Shown here piece by piece: positions 7,275 to 16,100 of a stretch of DNA of 30,184 nucleotides. The translations under genes and the position numbers were made by a program. Position 1 is the first letter of the stretch; every line of letters begins with the position of its first letter. The notes under the pieces are model-generated. The model was given only the letters and a program-made list of their open reading frames with translations, was not told the DNA's origin and ran no database searches. The stretch is from Syntrophaceae bacterium UBA2188. GTDB lineage: Bacteria; Desulfobacterota; BSN033; UBA1163. Location of the stretch: assembly GCA_002327985.1 (NCBI GenBank), contig DCVM01000088.1, positions 1 through 30,184 on the forward strand. Reading direction: 5' to 3'.

Positions 7275-7385
7275 ATGGTCCCTGACCCCTGTCAGGTTCA
7301 GAGCTTACCCTTTACGAATGGACTCCATTTTCTTTTATTGTAGAGATGAAGAGAAAGTGTTAATATTTTAAGAAATTAGGAGTGA

Positions 7386-8807
7386 ATGATGGAACCTTGT
7401 AAAACATTCCATCTAAAACTTATTTCTTTTCTCCTTTTACTCTTCCTTTCCATAAGTTTTGCGAGGGAGAGCTGTGCCTTGACCACCGAGGAAGAAAGGA
7501 AATTGGGAAAACAGTACGCCCTTGAAATAGAAGCGAAGATTGGGACCTTGAAAGACCTCACCCTTCAGACATTTGTCGAAAAGGTAGGTTATTCCTTGGT
7601 GGACCAGGTGGGTCCAACCCCTTTTGAGTTTAAATTCTATTTGATCAATGCAACCGATCCGAATGCCTTCGCCATCCCAGGAGGTCATATCTTTATCACT
7701 ACAGGGCTCCTTATATTAGCAGAAAACGAGCAGGAGTTGGCTGCAGTGCTCAGCCATGAAATCTCGCATGTCACAGGAAGGCATGTTTCCCAATTGATTG
7801 AGAGGTCGAAACGGATCAATATTGCCTCCATGGTGGCTGTCCTTGCCGCCATGCTGGCAGGTGGAGGGGGGGCTGGTTCTCAAGCGGCGGCGACCATGGC
7901 GATGGCGACAGCGGAAGCCCTTGCGTTGAAATATACTCGAGAGATGGAAGTCGATGCAGATCAAAACAGTTTGCCCCATTTAATCAAGGCGGGCTACGAC
8001 CCCAATGGAATGATTACCTTTCTGAATAAAATAATGAGGATGAGTTTAGCCTTAGCACCTCAAACACCCTCTTACCTTTCCACTCATCCGGCGCTCCACG
8101 ATCGAATCTCTCTTCTTGAAAACCTCATGAAGATAACCCAGAAACCTCCCGGTCCTTTCAAGACCTTTTCAGACTATAAGAGGATTCGAGCAAGAGCCTT
8201 TGCCGAAGAACGGGAACCTCACGTGGCCGTCACTCATTTCCAATCACTTGTCGACCAAGCCCCTCAGGATGTGAATGGATATTATGGGTTAAGTCTTGCC
8301 TATCGAAAAATGGGGAGGCTTGATAAATCCATGGAAGTCCTTCAACACGCCCACTCCATTGCCCCTCATGATTTGGATATCCGCAGAGAGCGAGGGATCA
8401 TTTATTTTCTTTCCGGAAGATTGGATCAAGCGATGGAGGATCTTGAGACCGTGCGATCGAGACCGTCGATCGGAGCGGATCAGCACCATGATTTGCTCAC
8501 GCTGTATTATCTTGGAAGAACCTATCAGGAAAAGGGAGAACTTTCCAAGGCGCTGCCTCTTTTTTTAACGATATATAAGGAAGCCTCTTTTTTCATCGAT
8601 GTCCACCGCGACCTGGGATCGGTTTATGGAAGAAAGGGGGAAAAGGGGTTGTCCCATTTCTATTTTGGAAAATATTTCAAGTTAAGGGGGGATCCTAAAA
8701 ATGCCCTTCTCCATTTCAGAACAGCGATTGAATGGCTGGAGAGGGGAAGCCCAGAAAGAGAAGAGGCGCAACAGGAAATCAAAGAGCACACATCGAAAAA
8801 ATCATAA
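7386..8807 (+). CDS. M48 family metalloprotease with TPR domain (BepA/YfgC-like)
   Basis: A 473-residue secreted or periplasmic zinc protease. A signal peptide covers roughly the first 30 residues. The catalytic motif HEISH (HEXXH) is at 124-128 and the downstream glutamate/aspartate motif EMEVDAD at about 186-192 supplies the third zinc ligand. The C-terminal half (from about 275) consists of tetratricopeptide repeats. This matches BepA-type proteins, which in other bacteria help assemble or degrade outer-membrane proteins. AGGAGTGA precedes two adjacent ATG codons; I used the first. It is separated from the upstream operon by the terminator and is likely transcribed on its own. Confidence 0.92.
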   Translation: MMEPCKTFHLKLISFLLLLFLSISFARESCALTTEEERKLGKQYALEIEAKIGTLKDLTLQTFVEKVGYSLVDQVGPTPFEFKFYLINATDPNAFAIPGGHIFITTGLLILAENEQELAAVLSHEISHVTGRHVSQLIERSKRINIASMVAVLAAMLAGGGGAGSQAAATMAMATAEALALKYTREMEVDADQNSLPHLIKAGYDPNGMITFLNKIMRMSLALAPQTPSYLSTHPALHDRISLLENLMKITQKPPGPFKTFSDYKRIRARAFAEEREPHVAVTHFQSLVDQAPQDVNGYYGLSLAYRKMGRLDKSMEVLQHAHSIAPHDLDIRRERGIIYFLSGRLDQAMEDLETVRSRPSIGADQHHDLLTLYYLGRTYQEKGELSKALPLFLTIYKEASFFIDVHRDLGSVYGRKGEKGLSHFYFGKYFKLRGDPKNALLHFRTAIEWLERGSPEREEAQQEIKEHTSKKS

Positions 8808-8889
8808 TCCAGCAGAAATAGAATGGTTTGATCTTTGATCGGTCCTATTCATATTAGAAAAGAATAGCGGAATAAGGAGAGAAAGGGAA

Positions 8890-9408
8890 ATGAGAGCGGT
8901 TGAGGCTTTTTGTAAAGAGGTTTTAGAAAGGGGAGTGGATGGAGCTAAGGTGATTGATCCCCGTTTTATCGTCACGGCTGAATGGGTCAGGATGAAATGC
9001 CAGTTTGGATGTACAGGATTCGGGTTAAGTCATTGTTGTCCTCCCCACACCCCGACTCCAGACCAGACTCGCAAGGTGCTCGATGTTTACCAAAAGGCCA
9101 TTTTACTGCATCGAAGATTACTGAAAGGAGAGAAAACAAAGCCTTTTAACGAAATCCTTGTCACCTTCGAAACTAAAATTTTTCTTGACGGCTACTACAA
9201 GGCTTGGGGCATGGGTTCGGGACCTTGCCGTCTTTGCAAAGAGTGCGACTTGACCCTTTCTTGTAAACATGGTTTTGAAGCGAGGCCTTCGATGGAGGCC
9301 TGTGGCATTGATGTCTTTAAGACTGCCAGGGATAACGGATTTCCGATCGAGGTGGTCAAAACTCAAGAAGAAGAAAGAAATGTCTTTGGGCTGATTTTGG
9401 TGGAGTGA
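8890..9408 (+). CDS. DUF2284 cysteine-rich metal-binding protein
   Basis: A 172-residue soluble protein with two cysteine clusters: C37-x3-C41-x7-C49-C50 and C113-x2-C116-x2-C119-x5-C125, plus C138. The motifs HCCPPHTPTP and CRLCKECD fit DUF2284, a family described as predicted metal-binding and common in anaerobes. The second cluster has ferredoxin-like CxxCxxC spacing, so an iron-sulfur cluster is plausible. The ribosome site is a good AAGGAGAGAAAG. The stop is one base before the start of the hybrid kinase gene, which suggests co-transcription, though no known mechanism links them. The biochemical role is unknown. Confidence 0.85.
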   Translation: MRAVEAFCKEVLERGVDGAKVIDPRFIVTAEWVRMKCQFGCTGFGLSHCCPPHTPTPDQTRKVLDVYQKAILLHRRLLKGEKTKPFNEILVTFETKIFLDGYYKAWGMGSGPCRLCKECDLTLSCKHGFEARPSMEACGIDVFKTARDNGFPIEVVKTQEEERNVFGLILVE

Positions 9409-9409
9409 G

Positions 9410-12145
9410 ATGGATGGCCATGGCCGAGAGGTCAAGAGGAGAGACAATCTGATGAGTGGAGAGTCGAAACCATCACAGGAAGAAATCGTGAAGCTCAATC
9501 AGGAGCTTTCGATCCTCAATGAAGTCAGCCAGACAGTGAATCAATCTATTGAACTCGATGAAATTTTGAATAAAAGTCTGGATAAAATGATGGAAATGAT
9601 CGATGTTCGATCCGCCGGCATCTATCTTATGGATGAAAAGAATCATGACTTGATGTTTGTCGCCCATCGGGGGTTTTCAAAGACTTTTTTGAAGGGAGCA
9701 AAGCATTGGAAGTTAGGGGAAGGCATCACAGGAAAGGTGGCCCTTTCGGGTGAGCCCATATTTATTGAAGATTATCCCAACCGTCGAGAGGCGCTTCCCA
9801 TCGTGATTAAAGAAGGAATCAAATCACTGGCCGTCATTCCTCTCAAATCGAGAGACAAAGTTTACGGAACATTGAACATCGCCAGAAAAGAAATTTCCAA
9901 AATCACCCCATTTGATAAGAATCTCTTCAACTCGATTGGACAAATCGTCAGCACTGCTCTGGAAAGGGCTTCTCTTTATACCGAAAACATTAGACGTCTG
10001 GAAGAGCTGAAGACGCTTTATTCGATCAGTCAGGAGATTGCCTCAAAACTTGAAGTGCAAGTGATCCTCCAAAAAATCATGGAGAAGGCCATCGAACTTT
10101 TAGGAGCTGAGGCGGGAACCATTGCCCTCTGGGACAATCAAAAACAGAATTATACCATTGCGATTGCCCATCGATTACCGGAATCCTTTATCGGAAAGGA
10201 ATTTTTACCGCCTTGGAGCGGTGTGATCGGAGAGGTGATTGTCAAGAAGTCTCCCATCCTCTTTAAGGATTATCAACACCACCCCAAACGGATAAAAGAA
10301 TTGGATCCCTATCATTTTAAGGAGGTGTTGGGAGTGCCCTTAATCGTTAGGGAGATGATTATTGGTACGATGGCAGTGGGGTCCTCCGATCCTCAAGTGC
10401 ATTTTCAACAAACCGACATTGATCTCCTCCTTACCTTTTCCCACCAGGCGGCCATTGCCATCGGAAACGCCAGACTCTACGAGGATTCTTTGGCAAAGAT
10501 TAAACAGTTGACCACCCTCTACGAAATTGGGAAAACCCTTTCTTCTACCTTAGATCTCGACGAGTTGTTTGAAAAAGCGCTTCAGCTATTGAAAGACCAT
10601 TTGGGCTATGCTTCCTGTGGGATTCTCCTCTTAGACGCCAAAAAGGATGAGCTTTATATCAAGCAGGTCACGGGTAGAGGTTTCGTCGAATCCAGGAAAT
10701 TAAGGTTTAAGGTTGGAGTCGATGGGGTGGTGGGATATGTAGCCAAAACAGGGGAGCTTATTTATGTCCCGGATGTCTCCAAAGACCCGCGATATATTCC
10801 GGTGGAGCCTTCCATCAAATCGGAGGCGGCCTTTCCCCTCAAGGGGAGGGATCAGTTATTTGGAGTTTTAAACATTGAGAGTAATGAGCTAAATGGATTC
10901 GATGAGGAAGATTTAAAAACCCTCTCTTCCTTTGCGAGCCAAATGAGCATTTCCATTGAGAATGCTCAGCTCTTTTCCGATCTAAAACAGACCCTCCAAG
11001 AATTGAAACAGGTCCAAGACCAGATCGTCCAGGCTGAAAAGTTAAGAGCGATGGGGGAAATGGCCAGCGGAGTGGCTCACGATTTCAATAATGTCTTGGC
11101 GGTCATCCTGGGGAACATTCAGCTCCTTCTCTATCAAATGGATCGTCTTAGCCCAGAGGAAATTCGCGAAGGCCTAAAAGTCATTGAACGCTCTTCAAAG
11201 GATGGGGCAGAGACGATTCGACGAATTCAGGAATTTACGGGGGTAAGAAGGGATAAAGAATTTATTGCCCTCTCTCTCAACGAGATCATTACGGAGGTGG
11301 TGAATATTACTCAACCCCGTTGGAAGGACCAGACACAAAAGAAAAATGTGGAGGTAGCATTGACGGCCCAATTAGGGAATATTCCGCCGCTCATGGGAAA
11401 CCCCTCGGAGTTGAGGGAGGTATTGACCAATATCATTTTTAATGCCGTGGATGCAATGCCCCAAGGAGGTAAACTGACCATTGTCACCCAACCCCAGGCA
11501 GAGGGGTGGGTGGAGGTGAGAATTACCGATACAGGAATCGGAATGACCGAGGAGGTGAAAAAGAAGGTTTTTGACCCCTTCTTCACTACAAAGGGCGTGA
11601 AAAATTCTGGGTTAGGAATGAGCGTTTCATATGGAATCATCAAGCGCCACGGAGGGGAAATCCTGGTCGAAAGCAAGGAGAATGAGGGGACCACTTTTAT
11701 CATTCATCTGCCCACCGGATATGGAGAAGAAGAGACGGTTGTGGCAGAGGTCACCTCCCTCAAAGAGTCACGACAAGCAAGGATCTTAGTGATCGACGAC
11801 GAAGAGGCTGTTCGAGATATCCTTTCCCGGATGTTAAAGACCAAAGGCCATCAGGTAGTGGTTGCTTCGAATGGCGAAGAAGGAATTGAGCGATTCAGGT
11901 CGGAACCGTTCGATCTCGTCTTCACCGATCTGGGAATGCCAAAACTATCAGGATGGGAAGTGGGGAAGGCGATTAAGGGGATCAATCCCAAAGTCCCCAT
12001 TGCCATGATCACTGGATGGGGAGTCGAATTGGATGGGGAGAAATTGACCGAAAGTGGGATTGATCTGATAGTCCCTAAGCCTTTTAACTTTGATCAAGTC
12101 ATTCACCTGGTGTCAGAGGCCCTGGAATTAAAGGAAAGGATGTAA
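9410..12145 (+). CDS. Soluble hybrid histidine kinase: three GAF domains, HisKA, HATPase, receiver
   Basis: A 911-residue sensor kinase with no membrane segment, so it senses something inside the cell. Order: three GAF domains (about 35-190, 205-365 and 385-540), a short coiled linker, the dimerisation helix with phosphorylated His557 (GVAHDFNN), an ATP-binding domain (N box in NIIFNAVDAM, DTGIGM, FDPFFTTKG, SGLGMS) and a C-terminal receiver with Asp840 (FTDLGMPKLSG) and lysine in PKPF. The ATG at 9410 has GGAG close by; an alternative ATG at 9452 with AGGAG 10 bases upstream would remove 14 residues. GAF ligands cannot be read from sequence. It is the only complete kinase in the window and could pass phosphate to the regulator at 1410. 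Confidence 0.92.
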   Translation: MDGHGREVKRRDNLMSGESKPSQEEIVKLNQELSILNEVSQTVNQSIELDEILNKSLDKMMEMIDVRSAGIYLMDEKNHDLMFVAHRGFSKTFLKGAKHWKLGEGITGKVALSGEPIFIEDYPNRREALPIVIKEGIKSLAVIPLKSRDKVYGTLNIARKEISKITPFDKNLFNSIGQIVSTALERASLYTENIRRLEELKTLYSISQEIASKLEVQVILQKIMEKAIELLGAEAGTIALWDNQKQNYTIAIAHRLPESFIGKEFLPPWSGVIGEVIVKKSPILFKDYQHHPKRIKELDPYHFKEVLGVPLIVREMIIGTMAVGSSDPQVHFQQTDIDLLLTFSHQAAIAIGNARLYEDSLAKIKQLTTLYEIGKTLSSTLDLDELFEKALQLLKDHLGYASCGILLLDAKKDELYIKQVTGRGFVESRKLRFKVGVDGVVGYVAKTGELIYVPDVSKDPRYIPVEPSIKSEAAFPLKGRDQLFGVLNIESNELNGFDEEDLKTLSSFASQMSISIENAQLFSDLKQTLQELKQVQDQIVQAEKLRAMGEMASGVAHDFNNVLAVILGNIQLLLYQMDRLSPEEIREGLKVIERSSKDGAETIRRIQEFTGVRRDKEFIALSLNEIITEVVNITQPRWKDQTQKKNVEVALTAQLGNIPPLMGNPSELREVLTNIIFNAVDAMPQGGKLTIVTQPQAEGWVEVRITDTGIGMTEEVKKKVFDPFFTTKGVKNSGLGMSVSYGIIKRHGGEILVESKENEGTTFIIHLPTGYGEEETVVAEVTSLKESRQARILVIDDEEAVRDILSRMLKTKGHQVVVASNGEEGIERFRSEPFDLVFTDLGMPKLSGWEVGKAIKGINPKVPIAMITGWGVELDGEKLTESGIDLIVPKPFNFDQVIHLVSEALELKERM

Positions 12146-12200
12146 TTCATAACCAATGATCTATTGCCAGTGGTCAATCGTCAATAATCATTACCTTTTG

Positions 12201-13289
12201 TCAATCTCCGAAACAAGTTCCCAAGGAACGTGCCGCCATAATCATCGGGTGATTTAATGGGATGAGTTTAGGACCTTTGGCCACCTCTTTGAGGGGAACC
12301 GCAATAAAAGAATTTTCTTTTATTCCTACCATACATCCAAATTTTTTATCTTCAACCAAATCCACTGCTTCCGTACCCAATTGTGTTGCTAATATTCTGT
12401 CGAAGGGGGTAGGAGAACCTCCTCTCAAAAGGTGTCCCATCACAACGGTGCGAGTTTCAAGACCTGTGGTCTTTTCTATTTGTTCTCCAAGGACAAATCC
12501 AATTCCTCCCAGGCGGATAGGATCGGAACTCTCTTTTACAATCCTCTGTATAACGATATCGCCCCCCTTGGGTTTTGCTCCTTCAGCGATGACCACAATG
12601 CTAAATCTTTTTCCTTTCTTATTTCGCTCTTTGACCTTTTCAGCAATAATATGAATATCGTAAGGGATCTCAGGAATCAAAATGATATCTCCTCCCCCCG
12701 CAACGCCAGAATAAAGGGCAATCCATCCCGCCCGGTGTCCCATCACCTCTATCATCATGACCCGGTGATGAGACTGGGCAGTCGTATGAATCCTGTCGAT
12801 CCCCTCTGTCGCAATGGATATAGCAGAATCAAAACCAAAAGTGGTATCTGTTCCTCTTAAATCGTTGTCGATCGTTTTGGGTAATCCAACAATCGGAATT
12901 CCATCTTTAAAAAGTCGATAGGCAATGCCAAGCGTTCCATCGCCTCCAATACACACCAGGGAGTCGATATCAAGATTTTTTAAATTTTTGATGGCTGTTT
13001 TCGAAAGGTCCTTAAATTCTAAACGATTCCCCTTTCTGACAGCATACCGATAAGGATTGGCCGTTTTTGAGGTCCCAAGGATGGTACCGCCTAAAGTCAG
13101 TATCCCTGAAACATCATTATATTTAAGGGATCGATAACGATTATGAACCATTCCATGGTAACCATCTTTGAACCCGATCACCTCCCTATTTTTTTCAAGG
13201 ATGGCTTTCTTGACCACTGCCCGTATGACCGCATTGATCCCAGGGCAATCTCCTCCCCCCGTCAGAATGGCCATCCTCTTTCTTTTCAT
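12201..13289 (-). CDS. pfkA: 6-phosphofructokinase, mixed ATP/PPi signature
   Basis: A 362-residue phosphofructokinase that phosphorylates fructose 6-phosphate in glycolysis. Motifs include GGGDCPGINAVIR at the N-terminus, GGDGT (115-119), PKTIDND (137-143) and an MGHRAGW substrate loop. The glycine in GGDG is typical of ATP-using enzymes, whereas the lysine in PKTIDND is typical of pyrophosphate-using ones. This combination is known from the group III PFK branch, several members of which use ATP, so the donor is best called probably ATP. A GGGAGG ribosome site supports the start. It is transcribed convergently with the hybrid kinase; a weak hairpin (AATGAT...ATCATT, 12155-12192) lies between them. 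A 194-bp repeat separates it from the comEA-like gene. Confidence 0.93.
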   Translation of the reverse strand: MKRKRMAILTGGGDCPGINAVIRAVVKKAILEKNREVIGFKDGYHGMVHNRYRSLKYNDVSGILTLGGTILGTSKTANPYRYAVRKGNRLEFKDLSKTAIKNLKNLDIDSLVCIGGDGTLGIAYRLFKDGIPIVGLPKTIDNDLRGTDTTFGFDSAISIATEGIDRIHTTAQSHHRVMMIEVMGHRAGWIALYSGVAGGGDIILIPEIPYDIHIIAEKVKERNKKGKRFSIVVIAEGAKPKGGDIVIQRIVKESSDPIRLGGIGFVLGEQIEKTTGLETRTVVMGHLLRGGSPTPFDRILATQLGTEAVDLVEDKKFGCMVGIKENSFIAVPLKEVAKGPKLIPLNHPMIMAARSLGTCFGD

Positions 13290-13386
13290 GGTGATCGAAC
13301 CTCCCTATATCTTTTCTCTAAATTTTGTTCGACGTGATGGTCTGTTTGCTCACCTTAACTCAACCGCAAAGTTAAAAGCAATATTT

Positions 13387-13580
13387 TTTATAAAAATATG
13401 CCAGAATACCCCTCAGCTCTGCTGGGGGGATGAATGGCCTCCCTCTCCCCTGGGGGGAGAGGGTTAGGGTGAGGGGGAAATGATCTTATCATCACCCCCA
13501 CCTTAATCCTCCCCCATCAAGGGGGAGGAAAGTTTTTTAGAGAATTTGATGCCCCGCAGCTTGCTGCGGGGTAGTTCACT
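13387..13580. repeat. 194-bp dispersed repeat, copy 2
   Basis: No difference from 3001-3194 was found over 194 bases, in the same orientation, 10.4 kb away. The flanking sequence differs on both sides immediately outside (c versus t on the left, t versus c on the right), so the boundaries are well defined. It sits between the 5' end of the phosphofructokinase gene and the 3' end of the comEA-like gene. The open frame that crosses it (13546-13767) is a by-product of the repeat. Confidence 0.9.
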
Positions 13581-13598
13581 CAGAATTTTAAAAATGAA

Positions 13599-14336
13599 TC
13601 AAAGTGATGATGGGGTTTTTTTCTGGGAAAGGCTATCTTTTCGAGGAAGGTCATTCGAAAACTTTACGGTGAGGAACTTCTTAAAGTCTTTCCATTTCTT
13701 TTCCCCGATCCCCTTCACATTTTTTAATTCTTCAATGGATCGAAACCCCCTTCTTCTTTCCCGATAGGCCACGATCTCCAAAGCGAGAGACTCCCCAACA
13801 CCGGGTATCAGGCAAAGGTCTTCCCTGGATACTCGATTAAGGTCGATGGGTATGGAAAAAACGAGCAATTTGTTGGCAGCCATCCTGCTGATTCTTATCT
13901 TTAGGTCTTCTTGCTTAATCCCCCCATGTCCCCCCTTTAGTAAAGGGGGGTGAGGGGGGATTTGAGAAGACTCTTTAGTGACTGTGAGAAGGGTTCCTGT
14001 TTCTAAGGCCTCTGTAAATGAGGTTGGATCAAACCGGGCCGTTTCCTTCAAACCGCCGGCCCTTTCGATCGCTTCCCTTAACGTGGGTGGATTTTGAAAA
14101 ATATAAATACCTGGACTTCTTACCTCTCCAGAGACTTCAACAACAATTTCTCTAACGAACTCTTCCGGGGGAGTGGGGAGGGGTTGATCATAAAATTTAA
14201 AATATAGAATTCCGAGAATGAGAAGGGCTATAAAAAAAAGAACCCATTGCTGTTGGGGGGAAAAGTACCTAATAGAGTGCAAGATGCGGGTTGCAGAATG
14301 TGGAATAAAAAAAGAAATGAGCTTTTTTATCTTCAA
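13599..14336 (-). CDS. ComEA-like helix-hairpin-helix protein with SLBB domain
   Basis: A 245-residue protein with one membrane anchor (WVLFFIALLILGILYF, about 31-46), an SLBB-type domain (VVEVSGEVRSPGIYIF, about 65-115) and two C-terminal helix-hairpin-helix DNA-binding motifs (LCLIPGVGESLALEIV and LKNVKGIGEKKWKDF). This is the layout of ComEA, which binds incoming DNA outside the inner membrane. The linker residues IPPHPPLLKGGHGGI are encoded by a 46-bp palindromic repeat inserted in frame (13917-13962). The first 30 residues look repeat-derived and the ATG lacks a ribosome site, so the true start is uncertain. No other competence gene is nearby. Confidence 0.8.
   Translation of the reverse strand: MKIKKLISFFIPHSATRILHSIRYFSPQQQWVLFFIALLILGILYFKFYDQPLPTPPEEFVREIVVEVSGEVRSPGIYIFQNPPTLREAIERAGGLKETARFDPTSFTEALETGTLLTVTKESSQIPPHPPLLKGGHGGIKQEDLKIRISRMAANKLLVFSIPIDLNRVSREDLCLIPGVGESLALEIVAYRERRRGFRSIEELKNVKGIGEKKWKDFKKFLTVKFSNDLPRKDSLSQKKTPSSL
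13917..13962. repeat. In-frame palindromic repeat inside the comEA-like gene
   Basis: AATCCCCCC (13917-13925) pairs with GGGGGGATT (13954-13962). Inside them CCCCCCTTTA (13930-13939) pairs with TAAAGGGGGG (13941-13950) around a single base. The unit lies wholly within the reading frame and adds a Pro/Gly-rich loop between the SLBB and HhH domains. Confidence 0.8.
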
Positions 14337-14390
14337 TTCCGAAATCCCTGCCTGCGGCGGGCAGGCGCATTCCGAAATTCGAAATAATGG

Positions 14391-15968
14391 TTATTCTTTT
14401 TCTTTAAGGAGTTTATAGTCGATCGAATCGACGAGGGCTTGCCAGCTTGCTTGGATGATGTTTTCGGAAACCCCGACCGTTCCCCACTTTGATTTTCCAT
14501 CCCCCGATTCGATCAGAACCCTTGTTTGGGCCCCCGTGCCATCCTTGGTAGAGAGAATCCTTACTTTATAATCCAAAAGTTTCACCTCTTTTAATTCGGG
14601 ATAGAATTTATCCAGGGCCTTTCGTATGGCATTGTCCAGAGCATTGACCGGGCCATTTCCCACGGCGGCAGTGTGTTCCACCTGGTCACCCACCCGAACC
14701 ATAATGGTTGCTTCCGAGAAGGGAACTTCTTCCTCGGCCTTTTTCTCCACCATTACACGAAATCCCATCAGTTCAAAAAATTTCTTATGCTGTCCCAGGG
14801 CTTTTTTGATGAGAATCTCAAAGGAGCCTTCGGCTCCTTCAAATTGAAAGCCTTGATTCTCGAGGCGTTTTAGATTGTCGAGGATCTCCTTTACTCTTGG
14901 GTCTTTGCTTTCGAAATCAATTTTAAATTCCGCAGCCTTATAGAGGATATTCGATTCCCCTGAAAGGTCGGAGATCAGAACCCTCTGGCGATTTCCAACC
15001 CTTTCCGGGGAAACATGTTCGTACATGGCATCGCTCTTTCGGATGGCGCTGACATGGACGCCGCCCTTGTGGGCAAATGCGCTATCCCCCACATAGGGAA
15101 GGTATTTATCATGGGGAAGGTTTGCTATCTCGGAGATGAAACGAGAGGTTTCGGTAATCTTTTTTAACTGGCCATCGGTGATGCAATCTATTCCCATTTT
15201 TAACTTGAGATTGGGTATGATCGAACAGAGATTGGCATTCCCGCATCGTTCCCCATAACCATTCATGGTCCCATGCACCATGAGAACCCCTTCCTTAACG
15301 GCCAGGATGGTATTGGCGACAGCCATCTCGGTATCGTTATGGACATGAATACCAAGAGGGACATTGATGCTCTTTTTGACCTCGTTAATGATCGCCTGGA
15401 CTTCGTCGGGGAAAGTCCCACCATTGGTATCACATAAGACGATCCAATCCGCTTTGGCCTCCTGAGCTACTTTCAAAGTGGAAAGCGCGTACTGAGGATT
15501 GCTTTTATACCCGTCGAAGAAGTGTTCTGCATCGAAAATAACTTCACTCACATGATTCTTGAGGCATAGAATCGAATGATGGATGATCTCAAGATTCTGA
15601 TCCAAGGTAATGTTTAATGCGTCGATGGGATGAATATCCCAGGACTTTCCGAAAATGGTGACGACCTTTGTCCCGGCCTCAATCAAAGCCTGGATGTTCG
15701 GATCGTTTTGGGGGAGGGTCCCTGCTCGGCAGGTGCTTCCGAAGGCAACGATTTTTGTCTGAGAGAGAGGAATCGATTTGATCTCCTGAAAAAACTGGAG
15801 GTCCTTTGGATTGGACCCGGGCCATCCCCCTTCGATATAGTGAATGCCCAATTCGTCCAGCTTTTGCGCAATCCGGATTTTGTCCTCAGCAGAAAAAGCA
15901 ATCTCTTCCGCCTGGGACCCATCCCGGAGAGTCGTGTCATAGACCTTGAGGGGACTGAGCTTACTCAA
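14391..15968 (-). CDS. cimA: (R)-citramalate synthase
   Basis: A 525-residue enzyme of the LeuA/isopropylmalate synthase family. It should condense acetyl-CoA and pyruvate to (R)-citramalate, the first step of the pyruvate route to isoleucine. The catalytic barrel starts with DTTLRDGSQ and contains HVHNDTEMAV. The C-terminal regulatory LeuA domain (from about 390) is complete. Sequence detail (GSQAEEI and the GGWPGSNPKD loop) fits the long CimA type rather than 2-isopropylmalate synthase. The start is TTG with a perfect AAGGAGG 10 bases upstream; no in-frame ATG fits. Aspartate kinase is encoded just upstream on the same strand, so the two supply linked aspartate-family and branched-chain amino acids. 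Confidence 0.93.
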   Translation of the reverse strand: MSKLSPLKVYDTTLRDGSQAEEIAFSAEDKIRIAQKLDELGIHYIEGGWPGSNPKDLQFFQEIKSIPLSQTKIVAFGSTCRAGTLPQNDPNIQALIEAGTKVVTIFGKSWDIHPIDALNITLDQNLEIIHHSILCLKNHVSEVIFDAEHFFDGYKSNPQYALSTLKVAQEAKADWIVLCDTNGGTFPDEVQAIINEVKKSINVPLGIHVHNDTEMAVANTILAVKEGVLMVHGTMNGYGERCGNANLCSIIPNLKLKMGIDCITDGQLKKITETSRFISEIANLPHDKYLPYVGDSAFAHKGGVHVSAIRKSDAMYEHVSPERVGNRQRVLISDLSGESNILYKAAEFKIDFESKDPRVKEILDNLKRLENQGFQFEGAEGSFEILIKKALGQHKKFFELMGFRVMVEKKAEEEVPFSEATIMVRVGDQVEHTAAVGNGPVNALDNAIRKALDKFYPELKEVKLLDYKVRILSTKDGTGAQTRVLIESGDGKSKWGTVGVSENIIQASWQALVDSIDYKLLKEKE

Positions 15969-16040
15969 AACAACATTACCTCCTTATGGATATCTGAGGT
16001 CCACACTTAAATCAGAGATGGGGTTGGAATGGTGGAATGA

Positions 16041-16094
16041 TGGAATAATGGGTTTAAAAAAAATATTCCAGTATTCCAATATTCCATTATTCCA
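16041..16094. repeat. Inverted repeat between lysC and cimA
   Basis: TGGAATAATGG (16041-16051) pairs perfectly with CCATTATTCCA (16084-16094) across a 32-base loop. The loop itself carries more ATTCCA words. The same GGAATGATGG-type iterations occur at 2815-2836. It lies just after the lysC stop. Confidence 0.6.
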
Positions 16095-16100
16095 GGTTCA

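Noticed and set aside
12155..12192. AATGAT-ATTG / CAAT-ATCATT hairpin between the convergent kinase and pfk genes as a two-way terminator
   Set aside because: The stem is AT-rich and interrupted, and no convincing T-run follows on either side.
13546..13767. Plus-strand open frame starting in the second copy of the 194-bp repeat
   Set aside because: It starts with the same repeat-encoded residues as 3160 and then runs antisense to the HhH-coding end of the comEA-like gene.
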